From Larimichthys crocea (lineage: Eukaryota; Chordata; Actinopteri; Sciaenidae), in contig NC_040016.1 of NCBI RefSeq assembly GCF_000972845.2, forward strand, positions 4,050,701 to 4,114,700: 64,000 nucleotides of DNA, in the 5' to 3' direction. The translations under genes and the position numbers were made by a program. Positions 1-12,960 of this stretch are shown piece after piece. The notes under the pieces are model-generated. The model searched no databases. It saw only the letters and a list, made by a program, of their open reading frames with translations, and was not told the origin of the DNA. Each line of letters begins with the position of its first letter. Within the stretch, counting starts at the first letter, position 1.

Positions 1-3000
1 GCAAAGAAGAGGCTCTCTTTAAGCTTCTAACAATGAGTGCGACTCCCATGCTGAACCCTCATACAGAGTGTGGCTCTTTCCAGAAGCCAAGCGGCTGTTA
101 AACATTGATGCTATCTTCAGCTTGGTTCCCTTTGTGTGTGTTGCATTGCCAGGCAAAAAGGCAGTAACTGTGGCACAGCAAGAGCAAAAAAAAAATTCAA
201 GCATTGAATTCTCCATGCTTGTGTTGAACATCGGTGACTTTAAGCAGCATGATGGAGAACAAGCTTACTTTTAGTGCTGACACATAAAAATCCCAGTTAT
301 GTTAGATAGAAAGTTCTCAAAGTATTCGGGTCCCATTAATTGGAACAAGAGGGTGAGGGATGAGCGACAGAGAGCTCTGAATGAATTTTTAAAGGCTGGC
401 TTCCAGTTTTTCTGTTGTTGTTTTTTTTTTTTTCTTTTCTTTTCTTTTTGACTGGTTGGCAAGTCGAGCTTGGTGCCAAAGATGTACAAGGAAGTGCAAG
501 GCTCAGTAAGTGTCTCTTGAATAATGCAGTGGTCCCAAAGGGGGGGAAAAAATAAGAGTATACCCCCTCCCCTCGAACCACAACCCCTGGCGTAGATCTA
601 GTAGCATCATCCAGGCAAAGGATAGTTATGGCTGAGAGTTCTCTGGAAGGCTTCCTGTCAGACAGATCAGCTCACACACTTACTACACTTAGGGAACGGA
701 CATGTACATGCTTGCACATTTACACATAATTTTCTCACCAAGGGCATTGTGGTGTGGCATTCATGGGTCCTCTAGGGATACTGAAGCTGTATTCAGGACA
801 CGTCAGAGAGTGTGTAAGTTTACATTGTAGAGATGGGATGATAAACGCACACATTTTGTTGATTTGATCTTTGTACATCTCAGTATTTCTTTTAAGCTGA
901 TTTAGGCTGAGACACCCAATTTTGAAAAACGTCACAGAAAGGTAATCAAACAAATGATATTTTACTGTATATACCAGCGTTGAAACTGCAGCCTGTTACA
1001 ATGCTATTTTAACACTCCAGAAAACTTTTAAAATCAAACAAACTGTGATGGATGACAGCCATAATTGGTGCTGACAGTACTTAATCTAAGGGTATGTTAT
1101 GATATTTTACTCTCCTAATCAGCAGGCTTCCCAGGGATAATGGTCTATCACAACTGCGTGCTCAGAGAAGACACATCTATTTTTTTTTCTTTTCCTTTTT
1201 TTCCCTGCTGCTCGGCAACTGTACAATTTACTGTATATCATGTTTTTTTAAGAGGATTAAGCTGACATCAATCTTACTCAGCCGTGGAGTGGCGTTAACC
1301 GATCTAACCAGAACTGCTCTCTCGGAATTGAAATGCTATGATGAATATTTGAATTAGAATTGATTTTATAATTTGAGAAGCTCTCTGGTTTCATTGAGGC
1401 CAGAACCCTCAGATATAAATAGATATGGCTATGTAGGACGTAGCAAACAGAGATGTTTCGCCTTGAAGAATCCATTGGCTTTTGTGCTATGCTGTTTTCT
1501 GTAATCAAATGATGTTTCTGTGTTTCTCATGGATGATGGAAAGATGTGTAATATACTGTCTGCCAAACGGAAAATTAAGTTGTGAATGGTCTTGTTAAAC
1601 AAGCATGAGAATTAGAGGATCTGAAATCTTTGTGCTGATATATAGGTTAATAGAATTTTTATTTATAAATTATCTTTAAAATTGCTCAATGATGAGATAG
1701 ACTTTGCAGTGTGGCATGCTTTTCTACTGCATTGTCTGCTGGACAGTCACAAACCAAGTGATGTGAAATAGTGGGTTGGTTTTTTGTAAGAAACCATATC
1801 CTGAAATAAATTTCTGTGGATCTTGGCATGCAGCCTGGCCGACTGTCTGAGAGGCTGAGTGGTACAAAAACTTACAAACCATCCCACATAGACAAAGATA
1901 CACAGACAAGGGGGCTGTGTGGGTATCTAAGGAGGAGAAGTGAAGGTCATGTTGAGCTAGGTACAGATGTAATCCTTCAGTCTGTTGAAGCATCTTACAA
2001 TGTTTGAGAAATCAGCTTACATGCCATCTGCAACAGCTGACAGTGCACCCGAAAAAAAGTGAGTACCGAGAGAAAGTTTCAAGATTCCATTTATTTATTT
2101 TTCACGAATGCTTCTGTGACAAATCGGCGTAGTCACCACTGAGGTGGAGATTGAGTAACGAGTTGCCTGACTGCTTCGTCACCTGCTCAGGAAGCGTTGC
2201 CGCTCTCTTTCCCATGAGCCTCTGCTCCACCCAGCCTCCCTTGCGTCCTGCTAGTGTACCTGAAGATTGATGGCGGCCTGATTCTGGGCAGCCAATTCTG
2301 GTCTCTCAAGAAATAATCCACTACATTGACAGATGAGCTGAATGTGACATGACACACACAAGCCCAGCTCTGCACTCTCCCCACCTGCCAACACAGCGAG
2401 CACGAGTGCTCACTGCCAAGACTGCTGCTGCACAAACCAGGCCACTCTTGACAGCGCATAGTATTGGGCTCCATCACAAGTCAGTAAAAGTAAAACCAAT
2501 TTACATTGTTGAGGCATTGCTGGCAGAAGTTACCATAGATGTGGTGGTTAAAATGGAATTGTCCTCTAATGTGGGTCATCAAGTTACGCTAAGTAGGAAC
2601 TGTATTTATTTACCCTTATTCAGCTGAAGTATGCATACAGCAGCCATGTGCATGTAATGTATCAATACCCAGAGGGGCAGTCTGAATATAACAACACTTA
2701 AGCTTCTGCTTTGTTTCACTATGACTCTGACAGGGCAGTTTAAGAGAGTCTCAGATCTAATAGAACAACATGATTCTTGTTCCAGGTGCAGCTGTAAAAC
2801 TTACACTAGCCCGTTACGCTCTGAAAGCAGCCTGCTGCTGATGTTTTGTTCGACCATTTTGTTGTCAGTCACGATGACAAGGTAGTATGGTGTATATTGC
2901 ACTGTTAAAGAATTGTACTTCACATGTTATCAAACCCCTTATTATGCAAGTTCTCTGCTGTTTATTTGAAAGAATTTATTGAAAGGCTAAAATGAAAAGT

Positions 3001-3796
3001 GATTCAACTATGCAAGAGGCAGCTGCATGCATGCTGCTTTTACATGCATGAGTCCATTTTGTATAGATGGCTGCACAATATAGCTAAGGCTAAAGGCCGA
3101 TAACTAGTGGAGTGGTGCTGATATTATGTTTTCATCCACTGATTTGAAATGTCTTGTAAAGTCTAATCACAGATGATTGGAAAGCGGTTTAATGAGCTCA
3201 TTGTTTAATGTGCCATTATGCTCCCACTGTGTAGAAAACTCTTTGAGGTGGAAGAAAACAGGCAATTACTTTGATAAGCCAAGATGCATCATGTGGTCCA
3301 ACAGGAGAAACAACGTGTAGAAGAAAGGATGTGTTTCATAAAAAATGCATCTATGGCTGGAAGAACGCAACCTGTCAAAATACTGGAATTCGCTACTTTA
3401 GCTTTATGTATCTATTGAAGCCCGAGTTAAAAACTGAAGATCTAAGGATTGGGGTTTTCTGGGGAGAGGAAAATCTGACAAGATACAGGGTGTTGAAATA
3501 AACCTTGAACTTGATTTAGGATACCTGTCTTTTGGTAAATGAGGATGGGGTAGAAGTCTCGAAGCTGTACATACACAGTATGAATTGAATTTTTTTCCCC
3601 CTTTCTTTCCATTGCTGAATGGATGGCTGATTCAGAAGATTGATCATTTTTCAAGCAGTGTTAAGAAATTAGCTTGAGTGACTCACAAACTGACTGCGCA
3701 CACCGTTTTTTCAAGTTAGAACTCATTTCCATAGTTGTCAGACTCTTCAGTGCAATAGCTCAGCGTTAGCAGCGGAAACACAGAAGTAAACATGCG
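1..3796. other. Non-coding stretch, no gene seen
   Basis: All open frames are shorter than 100 codons on both strands and none resembles a known protein. The stretch holds a T/C tract at 421-449, a T-rich run at 1180-1205 and a GC-richer, CpG-containing block at about 2100-2300 that stands out from the AT-rich surroundings. Short GCAGC/GCTGC arms flank a TGCATGCAT core near 3022-3040. I see no splice-bounded open frame that I would call an exon. Confidence 0.6.
421..449 (+). repeat. Polypyrimidine (T)13 then (CTTTT)n tract
   Basis: Thirteen T are followed by three CTTTT-type units ending at the G at 450. This is a simple low-complexity tract; it could be the reversed poly(A) of an old retroelement, but no element body is recognisable beside it. 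Confidence 0.85.

Positions 3797-3821
<25 letters not shown>
3797..3821 (+). repeat. Homopolymer tract T13-G-T11
   Basis: Two T runs are separated by one G. No retroelement body is recognisable on either side. Confidence 0.85.
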
Positions 3822-3827
<6 letters not shown>

Positions 3828-6800
3828 TCATCTTCAAAGTGGTGATCTTGCTGCTTCGCTTCTCCTGTGGAGGTGTCAAGGATTTTATGAATGGCAGATC
3901 CCTCCATACAGGAACAGCTTTCCATATGGGCTCTCGGTGCTTTTGTTTTTCCATTAAATCAGCTTTATTTACATCCCCATTAAACTGTGGAGACTAATTA
4001 GAGTGAGAAGTGATGGTGAAAGAAAATTCAATTAAATTACAGTCACTTGAATGGATGACGCCTGACTCATATAAGTGGATGAAAAGGAATTGTTTGATCT
4101 TGCAGTGTTGACTCATATGCAACATATATATACAGTACATAATTATGTACACACACACATACATACACCTACACACACATATCCGAGTCATAACTGTCCT
4201 TACTGTTGTGGAATAGCCTTTATGTGGCCTCAATATTGCATTTTAGTTTGACTAAATATTCACGTGTGTGTGTGCACGCATCATGTCAAACCACCTATTT
4301 AAAAGCCAAATGAAACTGCAGGGGCGATGAAAGTCCTAAATTATTTATGCCACAAATTTAATTACAAAGGTTTTTTTTTTTTTAACATAGCATCTAGAAA
4401 TCCTCCCTTTTGCCAACAGACGAACTAAAACCCTATAATGTACCTCCACATGGGATTATAATTGCTTTGAAAACTGTGGGCTTAGGTAGAGAGCTCATCA
4501 GCGCTATGTGATCCCACTTTCTATCACACAGCATGCCCTTCGAGGTAATGAAAGCAACCTTTCTAAAAACTAGGCAATAACTGCCTGATCATTCAGGTGC
4601 CGAGCAGCACTCTCTCCGTGCCTGGCCCTCCATCCTCTTGTCTCCCACACCCTCCTCCACCTCCCTCCCTCCTCTCCATCTCCTCGTCTCTATCGGCCCC
4701 TCAGACGATTTGTCATGGATCAGATGAGACAATTTGTCATGGATTAGTGCACTTAAATGTCTGTGTGATAGTGGAAGCAGTCACTGGAAAAGCTTAGGAA
4801 TCCTATTACACTGCGTTTTATGGCCGGTGAGAGGGGAGGGAGGAGCGGTGGTTGAACAGGCACTTTCTATGGTCTGTGTGCCATTTCTTGACTTTTTCCT
4901 ACACACATATCAGATATTCACTTAAAGGTGAAAAGCTCCACTGATGTATCTAAACTCGGAAAGAAAAGCAGAATTATCTGTATATCTGTCTTGGTTCGCC
5001 ACTTGCCATTTAAGAGCGTTCATCCTTGCAGAGCTCATAAGCAGTTTACAATGATAACACTGAACCTGTACCACTCAAGATTCCTCGTAATTTTTGACAG
5101 AATAAAATTGAAAGCATTATTCATATTTATAGCCGACTATCTTGCATTTTGCATTTTGGCCTAAAAAGCCAAATTTGGTTAAAATTCAAAATTATTTGTT
5201 TTAAAACAAGAACCATATCAAGTGTTCCTAAATATGCCAAGGGTTCTTAAATATTCTGTTGTTACACTAAATACGTTACTGTAATCCTGCAATATTCAAC
5301 TACTGACATGCCACTTGCCTTTGAATATAAAGCAACCTGGCTACTGTTAGTTGGCATGTTAACGCTTGCTGTTTATGTTTGAGCAGACTAACACACAGTT
5401 CAATCCATTCCTTATACTTTTTTTTTTCTTTTTGGTTTTGTTAAGGCTTAAAAAACACACCAGTGTCCAGACTCTTTAGACATGGAGTACAGCTTTTATT
5501 AGAGCCTGCTTCTTTGAATCTTATCTTATGTAGAGAAACTTAAATTTCGACAGGCCTGTCCTGCCTAGTTAAAGTTACTCAGCTGTGATTGAGGGCGGGT
5601 TTTAGCACACAGTCAATTAGGATGTAATTTGCCATTTCAAGATCACAACAGTACAAACTTCCCCCCTACTGTACCTACTCACTTCACCACAATACTGATA
5701 CATTGTAGCTAAATGTGAAGAGTCTGTACTTGGAGAAGCACTTACAGCTGTGAATGAATCAGTGCGAGGTAATCTATGTCTCTCTCACTGTTTCATATTC
5801 TGAATCTCTAAACAGATTCTGATTCACCTGTGGCAATATTGCTGTGTCATTAGTATTTATTTGCTCAGCGGTCTTTCTCATTTCCAGCCTTTAACTGCTT
5901 GTACTCTGGTGCATTCTCTCCCGCCTTGAGTGAGATTAGATGAGAGTAGACTGGATCCTATTCTTCTCTGATGTCAAATGATTGTCTCAAGACAGAGTGT
6001 ACAGGTGCTGGTAAACACAGGTGGCTCATTCCCCCAATTATTTCCAATAAATGGAAGAATATGAAGATAGACAAACCACACACGCAGCGTAAAATGTGTT
6101 CAAGCAACCAATCTGTCTAGCAACACCTTGGGATGTGTGTCTGAGTCTCAGAGTAAGTCTATTTTCAGCTGTCTATTTTAAATAGTCCTCTATGTGTACT
6201 TTTTTTTTTCTGTCAGGTTGTATTCATTCCAGGCCCTTTAAGCACATCTATTTTATTTATACTAAAGAGACCAACAGAAAGTTTCTGTATCATAGATCAT
6301 TACCATCTTTATTCATTCAATATCTTATGCAGCTTCTCTATCACCTCTAGGCCCCTCAAGCCCTTTAGTAGCATCTCGCTGAAGTGAAATGACTTGCTTA
6401 TGTTAATGGAGCAGAGACACACTGCCAGGTAATTGTGATGCAGCAGAGCTACTTCGTGGCATCATTTAGAACCACTGCGGGGGACAAATGTTACTCATTG
6501 AGTGTTTTGTTTGCAGAGGACTCACTTTGCCCCAGCAACTCATTTACCCAGTGGCAGTCAAATTAGATTTTCTTAACCATACTACTAATTTACTTTACAA
6601 ATCGTTTCACCTTTAACGCTGCCGTTTACAACCGACACACTTTGGTGACATATTAAGATATTTAAGATGTGACAGACTGCAGAATCCAAAGATATCTTGC
6701 ATGATGACACACATTTTCTCTGCCTTATAGCTGTTAATGAGTGCCAGAAACAAGTGAATATTTTTTTTTCTACTTTGGCGTCACCTCTGTTGTGTATAAA

Positions 6801-7629
6801 CACAGATTGAATCAATGATTTCTGAATTTCAGCTTTTCCTCTGAACAGATCAATTTTTTTCACTGACATTTTAGGCTCTAAAATACAGTTACAAATATGT
6901 ATTTCAACTTAAAAGTGGCTTTAATAAATATTTCTATATGAATGTATATAATGGATCATATTGCTACTTGAAGCCAGTGATGGAAATGCCCTATACACCC
7001 TCTTATCATGTGTCTCATGTTCATGGTGTGTGTTGTGTCTTCTCACGTTGCTCAACTGAATAGCATGTAAACAACTGTGAGATTAGCGTAATGAGAAAGC
7101 TGTGAGTGCTTGAACTAGTGCAAGTTAAATTTGTAGCTGCTGTAATGAAGAGTAGAACAAAATGATACAACGCGACAGTTTACTGCAGCATGTCAGAGTC
7201 ACATCTTTTGCTCGGATTGACATTGCATTAATTACACTAAATATGTTTTTAAAAAAAAAGCCACCAATGTTTGAGGTAATGAGAAAAAATATCAACACAA
7301 TCAGTTTCTTGAGAGCTTGCCAACTTTTGGTACCTGGCTGGAGTGAGATTTTGATGCTCTTGGGTTAATCAGGTGTACACACCTCCATATGAATATAATT
7401 GGACCCATTTGCTTTTTAAGCATAAAGCCTGGCTGATGGAAAAGGAAAAATCAAAAGCAATAGGGAAAAGACTGGCATTTATCTGAGGAATCGGGCAGCG
7501 TGACAGCGTTATACTGAAGGTGATTTGTGGTGGGCAAGAACGATAAATCATAATTTTTTTTATGAATGAGGTTCAGGAACAGTGTTGTATATAAGCCATT
7601 TCCCCCTATAAAACATATTGAATAGATTT
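3822..7629. other. Non-coding AT-rich stretch, no gene seen
   Basis: This holds an interrupted CA/TA tract at about 4121-4182, a T13 run at 4371-4383, a C/T-rich segment at 4612-4700 and a 24-bp tandem duplication at 4703-4750. The block at 4490-4600 has a more complex, balanced composition than its neighbours and could be conserved. No open frame looks coding. Confidence 0.55.
4703..4750 (+). repeat. Two-copy 24-bp tandem duplication
   Basis: AGACGATTTGTCATGGATCA starts at 4703 and AGACAATTTGTCATGGATTA starts at 4727. They match at 19 of the first 21 positions, then diverge. This looks like a local duplication rather than a satellite. Confidence 0.8.
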
Positions 7630-7800
7630 TCAAAATCTATGCAGAGACGTTGTTCCCTTCTGACTTTTACTCCCCGAACAGAATTCCTGTGCATTTCCTC
7701 CCATTTCCGCCGCTGTTAGTCCATATGAAAAGGCATCGCTCATCGTAGCAGACCCACAGACAATTATCATCCCACTTATTACATTTTTCAGCAGTTACTG
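7630..7800. promoter_or_regulatory. Candidate conserved non-coding element
   Basis: The block carries several CpGs (CCGAAC, CCGCCGC, ATCGCTCATCG) in DNA that is otherwise AT-rich and CpG-poor. It also has CCATATGAAAAGG and an AATTATCATCC run, and lacks coding potential. This balanced, motif-dense texture is typical of fish conserved non-coding elements, but conservation itself cannot be seen from one sequence. Confidence 0.3.
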
Positions 7801-10482
7801 TTTTGGTTTAGTGTCAGGTCTCTCATGCCTTAGTCTTTCAGGCAGCTTCTTTCAGCAAAAGGTTCTGATGAACCCACTGTACACTGCCAGCACTAAACAG
7901 TTAGTGTCTAGCTAATGAACATTGTGGAGTAGAGAGTGGCTAATGAGCCATATATTTCCTTCAGGAGTTGGAGAAAACAAAGAGCTACGAGGAGAGAATA
8001 TTTAACTTACATTCATCAGGTGGACACAGAATGCTAATGTTGCCCCACCCAGCTACCTGCTGGATGTAAATAGGAAACTTGCTGACCTCAGAGGTCATGA
8101 TGAAGTTCATGTCTTTTTTTTTTCTCCCATCATGTTACCCCACTAAATGTACACAAAACTTCACTTACAGTCAGTCATATAATGCATGGAAACCACTTCG
8201 TCTTTGCACCGTCTGTATTTTAGAATTGTTTTCACACTCCTAATAACATGAAATTTGAGATGCATATATTCAATTTGTTGCCAAGGTGACTTGCTTTCTC
8301 AGTTCGGTCCAGTGAATCATTCATTTGAGCCCTGACAGGGGACAAAAATTGATTATGGGGTTTGGAATTATGGAAACACAAATCCTCTTGCTTGAATATG
8401 TTCCCAGTTGTCAAACGAATGATTGAAAGTCTGTCTAAATTTTCCACCCCGAGTGCTCTGTCAGCATTAGCTGAGGTCTATTTGTCTTGTCTGATGTGTC
8501 TGGGTGAATCTATGCGGCTGCTGTGCCAAGGCAGCAACGTATTGTCTTATCACGGCTTTATCTGACAGCAGGCGTCTAATAATGGAACTTAGGTTGAGAT
8601 GTCACAGTAAACTGTTCATCACAGCTATACAGAATACAGAATACACGAGATGGACACAGCCAAATACCTGAATAAATAGACAGAATATCTTGCTTTTTTC
8701 ACACTATTGTGTATCTTGTATTAAATGTGCCAGTCACTTGAACTGTACACAGCGAAAATGGTGACAGACTGTTGGAAATGTAGGGGGACAATTAGTATCC
8801 CTTGGCCCTGCAATGTATCTTCATTTGCCACAGTATCTTCAGCACATGTCAGGTTCACTGAACATGGCTCAATGCCCTCATACCTTCCTGCTCGGCGCCT
8901 GTTGGCCAGGAGAGTGAGAGAATGAAGGATGAGGTGGCACCTGCATGTGTCTGTCTGTAGCCTAATGACCCAGAGGAGCTTTCTCTCTCACACACTGTCT
9001 CTTGCCTCACTTTTATGCTCTTTATCTTTGTCATTCTCCGGACATCTCGTCTGCCTATTAGCTTCACAGCTCATCTGCCTTGGGTCTTATTCCAATCTTA
9101 TTCTTGTACTCACAATTTCCTGTATACGTCGCTTTCCTCTGTAGAATTGGCAAAAAAGACACGTTTAACTTCAATTATCTTGGGAAACTGAGCTAAGCTG
9201 GGAGTGTGTATTTGCAACAAAATATTATTTAAAACCTCAGGCAGCCAGGCAGCCTGTGTAGGATTTTCTCTTCCTCATCTCACGTCCCAGGGGTTTAAGT
9301 GGTAGGAACTGAGCTTTTCCAACAAAAAAGACCTTTTGACCTGGTTTCTATACGTTATGTGAGTTGAGTTTAAATGAGGATTAATGCCTGCTCTAAGGAA
9401 CTTGTTCAACCTGTTTCCTGAAGGTATCAACTTAAATATGAGGATGGCATACATGTATACACAATAAGAGTGTTATTGGAACTGAGCTGATAAAGCTGAA
9501 TACCTTTCCACATGCTGTGTTTGATCATAACATCGTTTCCTTGTCCTTGTGGATTTTAGTCGTCTCCTCCTAGGCATAAACTGCGAGGCCCACATGCATG
9601 CTAAATAAAGAGGAACTCACCTCATCTTTTATCATAATATTGTTTTTTCTGTCCTTGTGGAGTTGAATCTGCATCAACGCCTGTGAGCTTAAGCTCCTCC
9701 ATGAAAGACAAGTAAAAATATCAATTTTTATAATCTTGCCGCTGAGCTTTTACATTTGCAGGACATTCAGGCTAAGTCGCTGTGCCAAGTTATTTCATCC
9801 CTGGCATCCACAAAGAGGAAATATGAGGAGCTGCAATAGCACGTACCAAACATTAGGCCTAAAAGGAAGCTGCAGATTAATGTATACCACAGCAAATGTA
9901 TAAACTGGAAAATCAATACACTGGACATTCATATTTAATCTCCAGATGCTGTTTAATATTTTACCCACTGCATGCTGTAAAAAAAATAATTTCCTTAAAC
10001 AAGCTAAATGCTGCTTTTTCCCATTTTCTTGAAAGCCATTTTTCCTCATTGATGGCCTCTGTTCCTGTAAATGTGTGTGACTTGGTGTAAGCGTGTAATG
10101 AAAAGTCTCCATCGAGCCGAGCCAATGTTCTCTGCTCTCGTCAGGATCAAGGGCTTTAGTTTCGCTCTCAGCATATGCGAAGAAGCACAGTAACGGTGTG
10201 ATGTTCTGCTTAAGAGAGAAGTACCACCTCTGGCTCACTTACTGTATATTAGCTTTCAGTATTACATTCCACCTTTTCCCCTGTTTTGCTGAGTACAAGC
10301 CTAGCATCGAGCTACGCTCACATCTCGACACAACTCCCGCTCTTCTCTTGCAAGGTGCAATCAAAGCGGAAGTCTTTGATTTAACTATGAATAAAGTACA
10401 GAAAGGTTTTGTGATACGTGCAGTCTTGCCTGTGTGCTACACTTCTACTCTTTTTCAGAATGCACGTCAGGCAGAGATCTGG
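7801..10482. other. Non-coding stretch, no gene seen
   Basis: Ordinary unique sequence with short T runs near 8106. A 147-codon minus-strand frame at 9795-10238 has no recognisable domain, signal or codon bias and is treated as chance. I see no transposon ends or RNA gene signatures. Confidence 0.55.
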
Positions 10483-10523
10483 CAGAGAGAGAGAGAGAGA
10501 CAGACAGAGACAGAGAGAGAGAA
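10483..10523 (+). repeat. (GA)n/(CAGA)n purine tract
   Basis: GAGAGAGAGAGA passes into CAGACAGAGACAGAGAGAGAG. The tract is almost purely purine with occasional C. It explains the arginine/glutamate-rich small frames that cross it in several phases. Confidence 0.9.
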
Positions 10524-12284
10524 GATGGCTCTGTCTTTGCATTCCTACATTATCAGTCTCAGTCAACAGTATTATTCATTCACTATTTCAGTCACCTATA
10601 TCATACTGTACTTCCACACCTTTATCTTCTGTCTGATTGCAGGATGGATATGCGTACATGGCGTTAGCGTGCTCATGATTCCTGATATATGATGAAGCAT
10701 CACCTGAACATGAAATATGACTTTAGTAGGAGTTGTTTGGATACAGAGGAGCTGTGCGTATCCTGTCAGGGCAGTCACACCATACCGGGTCTCTGTGCAG
10801 CAGCATGTTGCTGTAGTGATGTTATTACAGTTTTGGATGATTCACATGAGAGGGCAGGCAGGCAGACAGCATCACAGTTTGTTTTTTTTTCCTTGGCTCT
10901 TCAGCAAATGAGAAATGTCACCCACAGCTGCAGCTGAGGAAGGCTTGAGGGGGTACATATTCAAAGAGCTTTCACTATTTGTTCCATTGGTGTAATGCGG
11001 TTGGAGATATATACTAGGGGGGGGGGTACACACTAAGAAGGGTGGTGTTAAAGGCAATACTTAACTAGTGGAGAGGAAGAGGGAAGGCAGGAGTGATGAA
11101 GAAGATGGTATCTCCTGAAAAGGGCTCATTAGAGGCTGGAAATATGAGTTTTCTGTTTCTGACAGGTTGCTCTGACATTGTGACATCCACCCCGCCAAAA
11201 TTTAGAAAGCTGTGTGTGTCGTGTATATGTACGTAACATTTTGTGAATGACAACACTGTGTCTTAGGTTGAGATGTGCAAATAGAAATAGTCATCATTTA
11301 CACTGAAGTACCTACTGCGGCGCAATAGTGTTATCACATTGTACCTCAGCCTTTTGATAATTTGGTGTTAGATGGTTGTCCTACAACTCAACAAAATTCG
11401 GTCAGACATTCTTCCTTTCGTTGACTTTTCTGTTCAAGTGTAATTTTCACTAACATCCACTTTTTCCTCCATTTGTGTCCAGTTTATATTACAGTACACA
11501 TCACATTTTTACCTAATGCTGTGTGCCATTATTTTTTTATTTACTTATCTTAAATTGCTTTTACAGGACAAACTTTACAATGTCAAATCAATCTTGAAAT
11601 TAACTGCTGTTCTGGCTCACAACGACGCTTCAAATAAAGATGAAGGGATGTGGGAATAAAGTTTATGGCAGCATGTTTGAGAAGGGTTATTGCTTGTGGA
11701 GGCCATGTTCTCCTATGAGAGACTGAAAGGACAGTCTCAGTTACCAAACATGTCAACAGTCAGTGTATAGTTTGGCCTGATCTAATTTATCTGAATTCTG
11801 GTCAAATTGTATTTTGTCTTATTTGGGTTTTTGGGGGTTTTTTTTATTTGACTTGTACCAATTAATCAGAGCAGTGCAGCGACTAAATTACAGTTTTAAC
11901 TTTGTTATTCAAGTATAACTTATTTCTAATCAAGTTTTAAGTCATTAACATGCTGCAGTGGTTGAAGTCCAGGTCTGGTGAAAACTAAATCAAAATTGGC
12001 TTTGATCAAAATTCTACCTGAAATTATGTCTGGTGCAGAACCTTTTGACAAATTAAGGGTTTCACATTTTTTAACCAGACTGCAAACCTCACCAGGAATA
12101 TGATGTTAATGTAGATGATGTCAAGAGTGGGGCAAAAGTTTGGCTGAAACCATTTGTCAGTGGTTATTTTATATTATTTAATTATTCATCAGCAAATATT
12201 TGATATTCAATCAATTGTTTTGATAATTAAAATTTAAAATTTAAAAGAAATGAGATACATGTGGTGTGTTCTTGCTGCTACTAA
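10524..12284. other. Non-coding stretch, no gene seen
   Basis: The stretch contains an acceptor-like TGATTGCAG ending at 10642 without a matching coding frame or donor, a G10 run at 11017-11026 and a TTTGGGTTTTTGGGGG run near 11823. An AT-rich tail of AAAATTT-like units lies at 12229-12247. Confidence 0.55.
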
Positions 12285-12960
12285 TGATCATTAGTTAATA
12301 ATCATTAGTTGCAATTGGCTTACACACAGAAGTAACTGTTTTAACAGTTAACATTAAATGTTCAACTCAATTTCATCTTCTTTTTGCGCTGAGTGAGTAA
12401 AGAATCTCAAACAAAACGTCAATGTCCAAATGGTGATCAATGAACCTAAATGGTGGGAACCATCCTCTCGCCATCAAAGTCAAGAGTTTTTGTGATAAAT
12501 GTTTCACGTACCACTGCGAGAACAGGAGGAAGACACCTGGAATTAACATGAGTGCTGAATCAGTGAGGGTAGATTTTCAGCAGCCTGAGGAGATGAAAGC
12601 CCCACAGTTGTGCCTGGCAGATGTTATCCAACACCAGCGCTGGATACAAGGGACTATGTTTCTCACTCTCTGGCCAGAGGTGTGGTGTGCTAATGTTAGT
12701 CGTATTGGTGATATTGGAAGGTGAATACGAGCCCCTCGTAAGGTCTTACAGGCTCTCGTGAACATGCCATCTCATCCTGAGGTGAATTGGATGAGGAGAG
12801 AGTACAGATCTCGTAATTCCCCTCTAGGAATCACAGCTCTCTCTGCAAGGGCACTCGTAATAGGTGTCTTACACATGGGACAGCAGCGATAAAACTCCTC
12901 ATATTACTTTTCATGAGGAAAAGGGGATTATGTAGTCTTAAAGGAGGAATGTGACTCTCG
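12285..12960. promoter_or_regulatory. ATTA-duplicated block with recurrent CTCGTA motif
   Basis: AATCATTAGTT and a one-base variant (GATCATTAGTT) stand in tandem at about 12289-12312, giving paired homeodomain-like ATTA sites. Downstream, TACGAG-ccc-CTCGTA forms a perfect inverted repeat at 12726-12740. CTCGT recurs near 12755, 12811, 12853 and 12957. A 94-codon frame at 12440-12724 is open but unlike any protein I know. Regulatory function is inferred only from motif density. Confidence 0.25.

Noticed and set aside
571..600. TTCGA-containing segment (reverse strand GTGGTTCGAGGGG) considered as a tRNA T-arm
   Set aside because: The bases flanking TTCGA are not complementary, and no A box or cloverleaf arms are present.
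1727..1745. CATTGTCTGCTGG shared with miR-221
   Set aside because: Only 13 bases match, the 5' seed AGCTAC is not intact, and no complementary upstream arm exists within 80 bases.
9795..10238. 147-codon minus-strand open frame
   Set aside because: No recognisable motif; the length is within chance for a 64-kb window read in six frames.
10198..10692. 164-codon plus-strand open frame
   Set aside because: It runs through a GA/CAGA microsatellite, shows no known domain, and overlaps other frames of similar length in the same stretch.
10643..10692. Possible exon after TGATTGCAG
   Set aside because: No donor follows at a sensible distance in a frame with recognisable content.
11821..11850. GGGTTTTTGGGGGTTTTTTTT considered as telomere-like repeat
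   Set aside because: No regular unit and only two G runs; vertebrate telomeres use TTAGGG.
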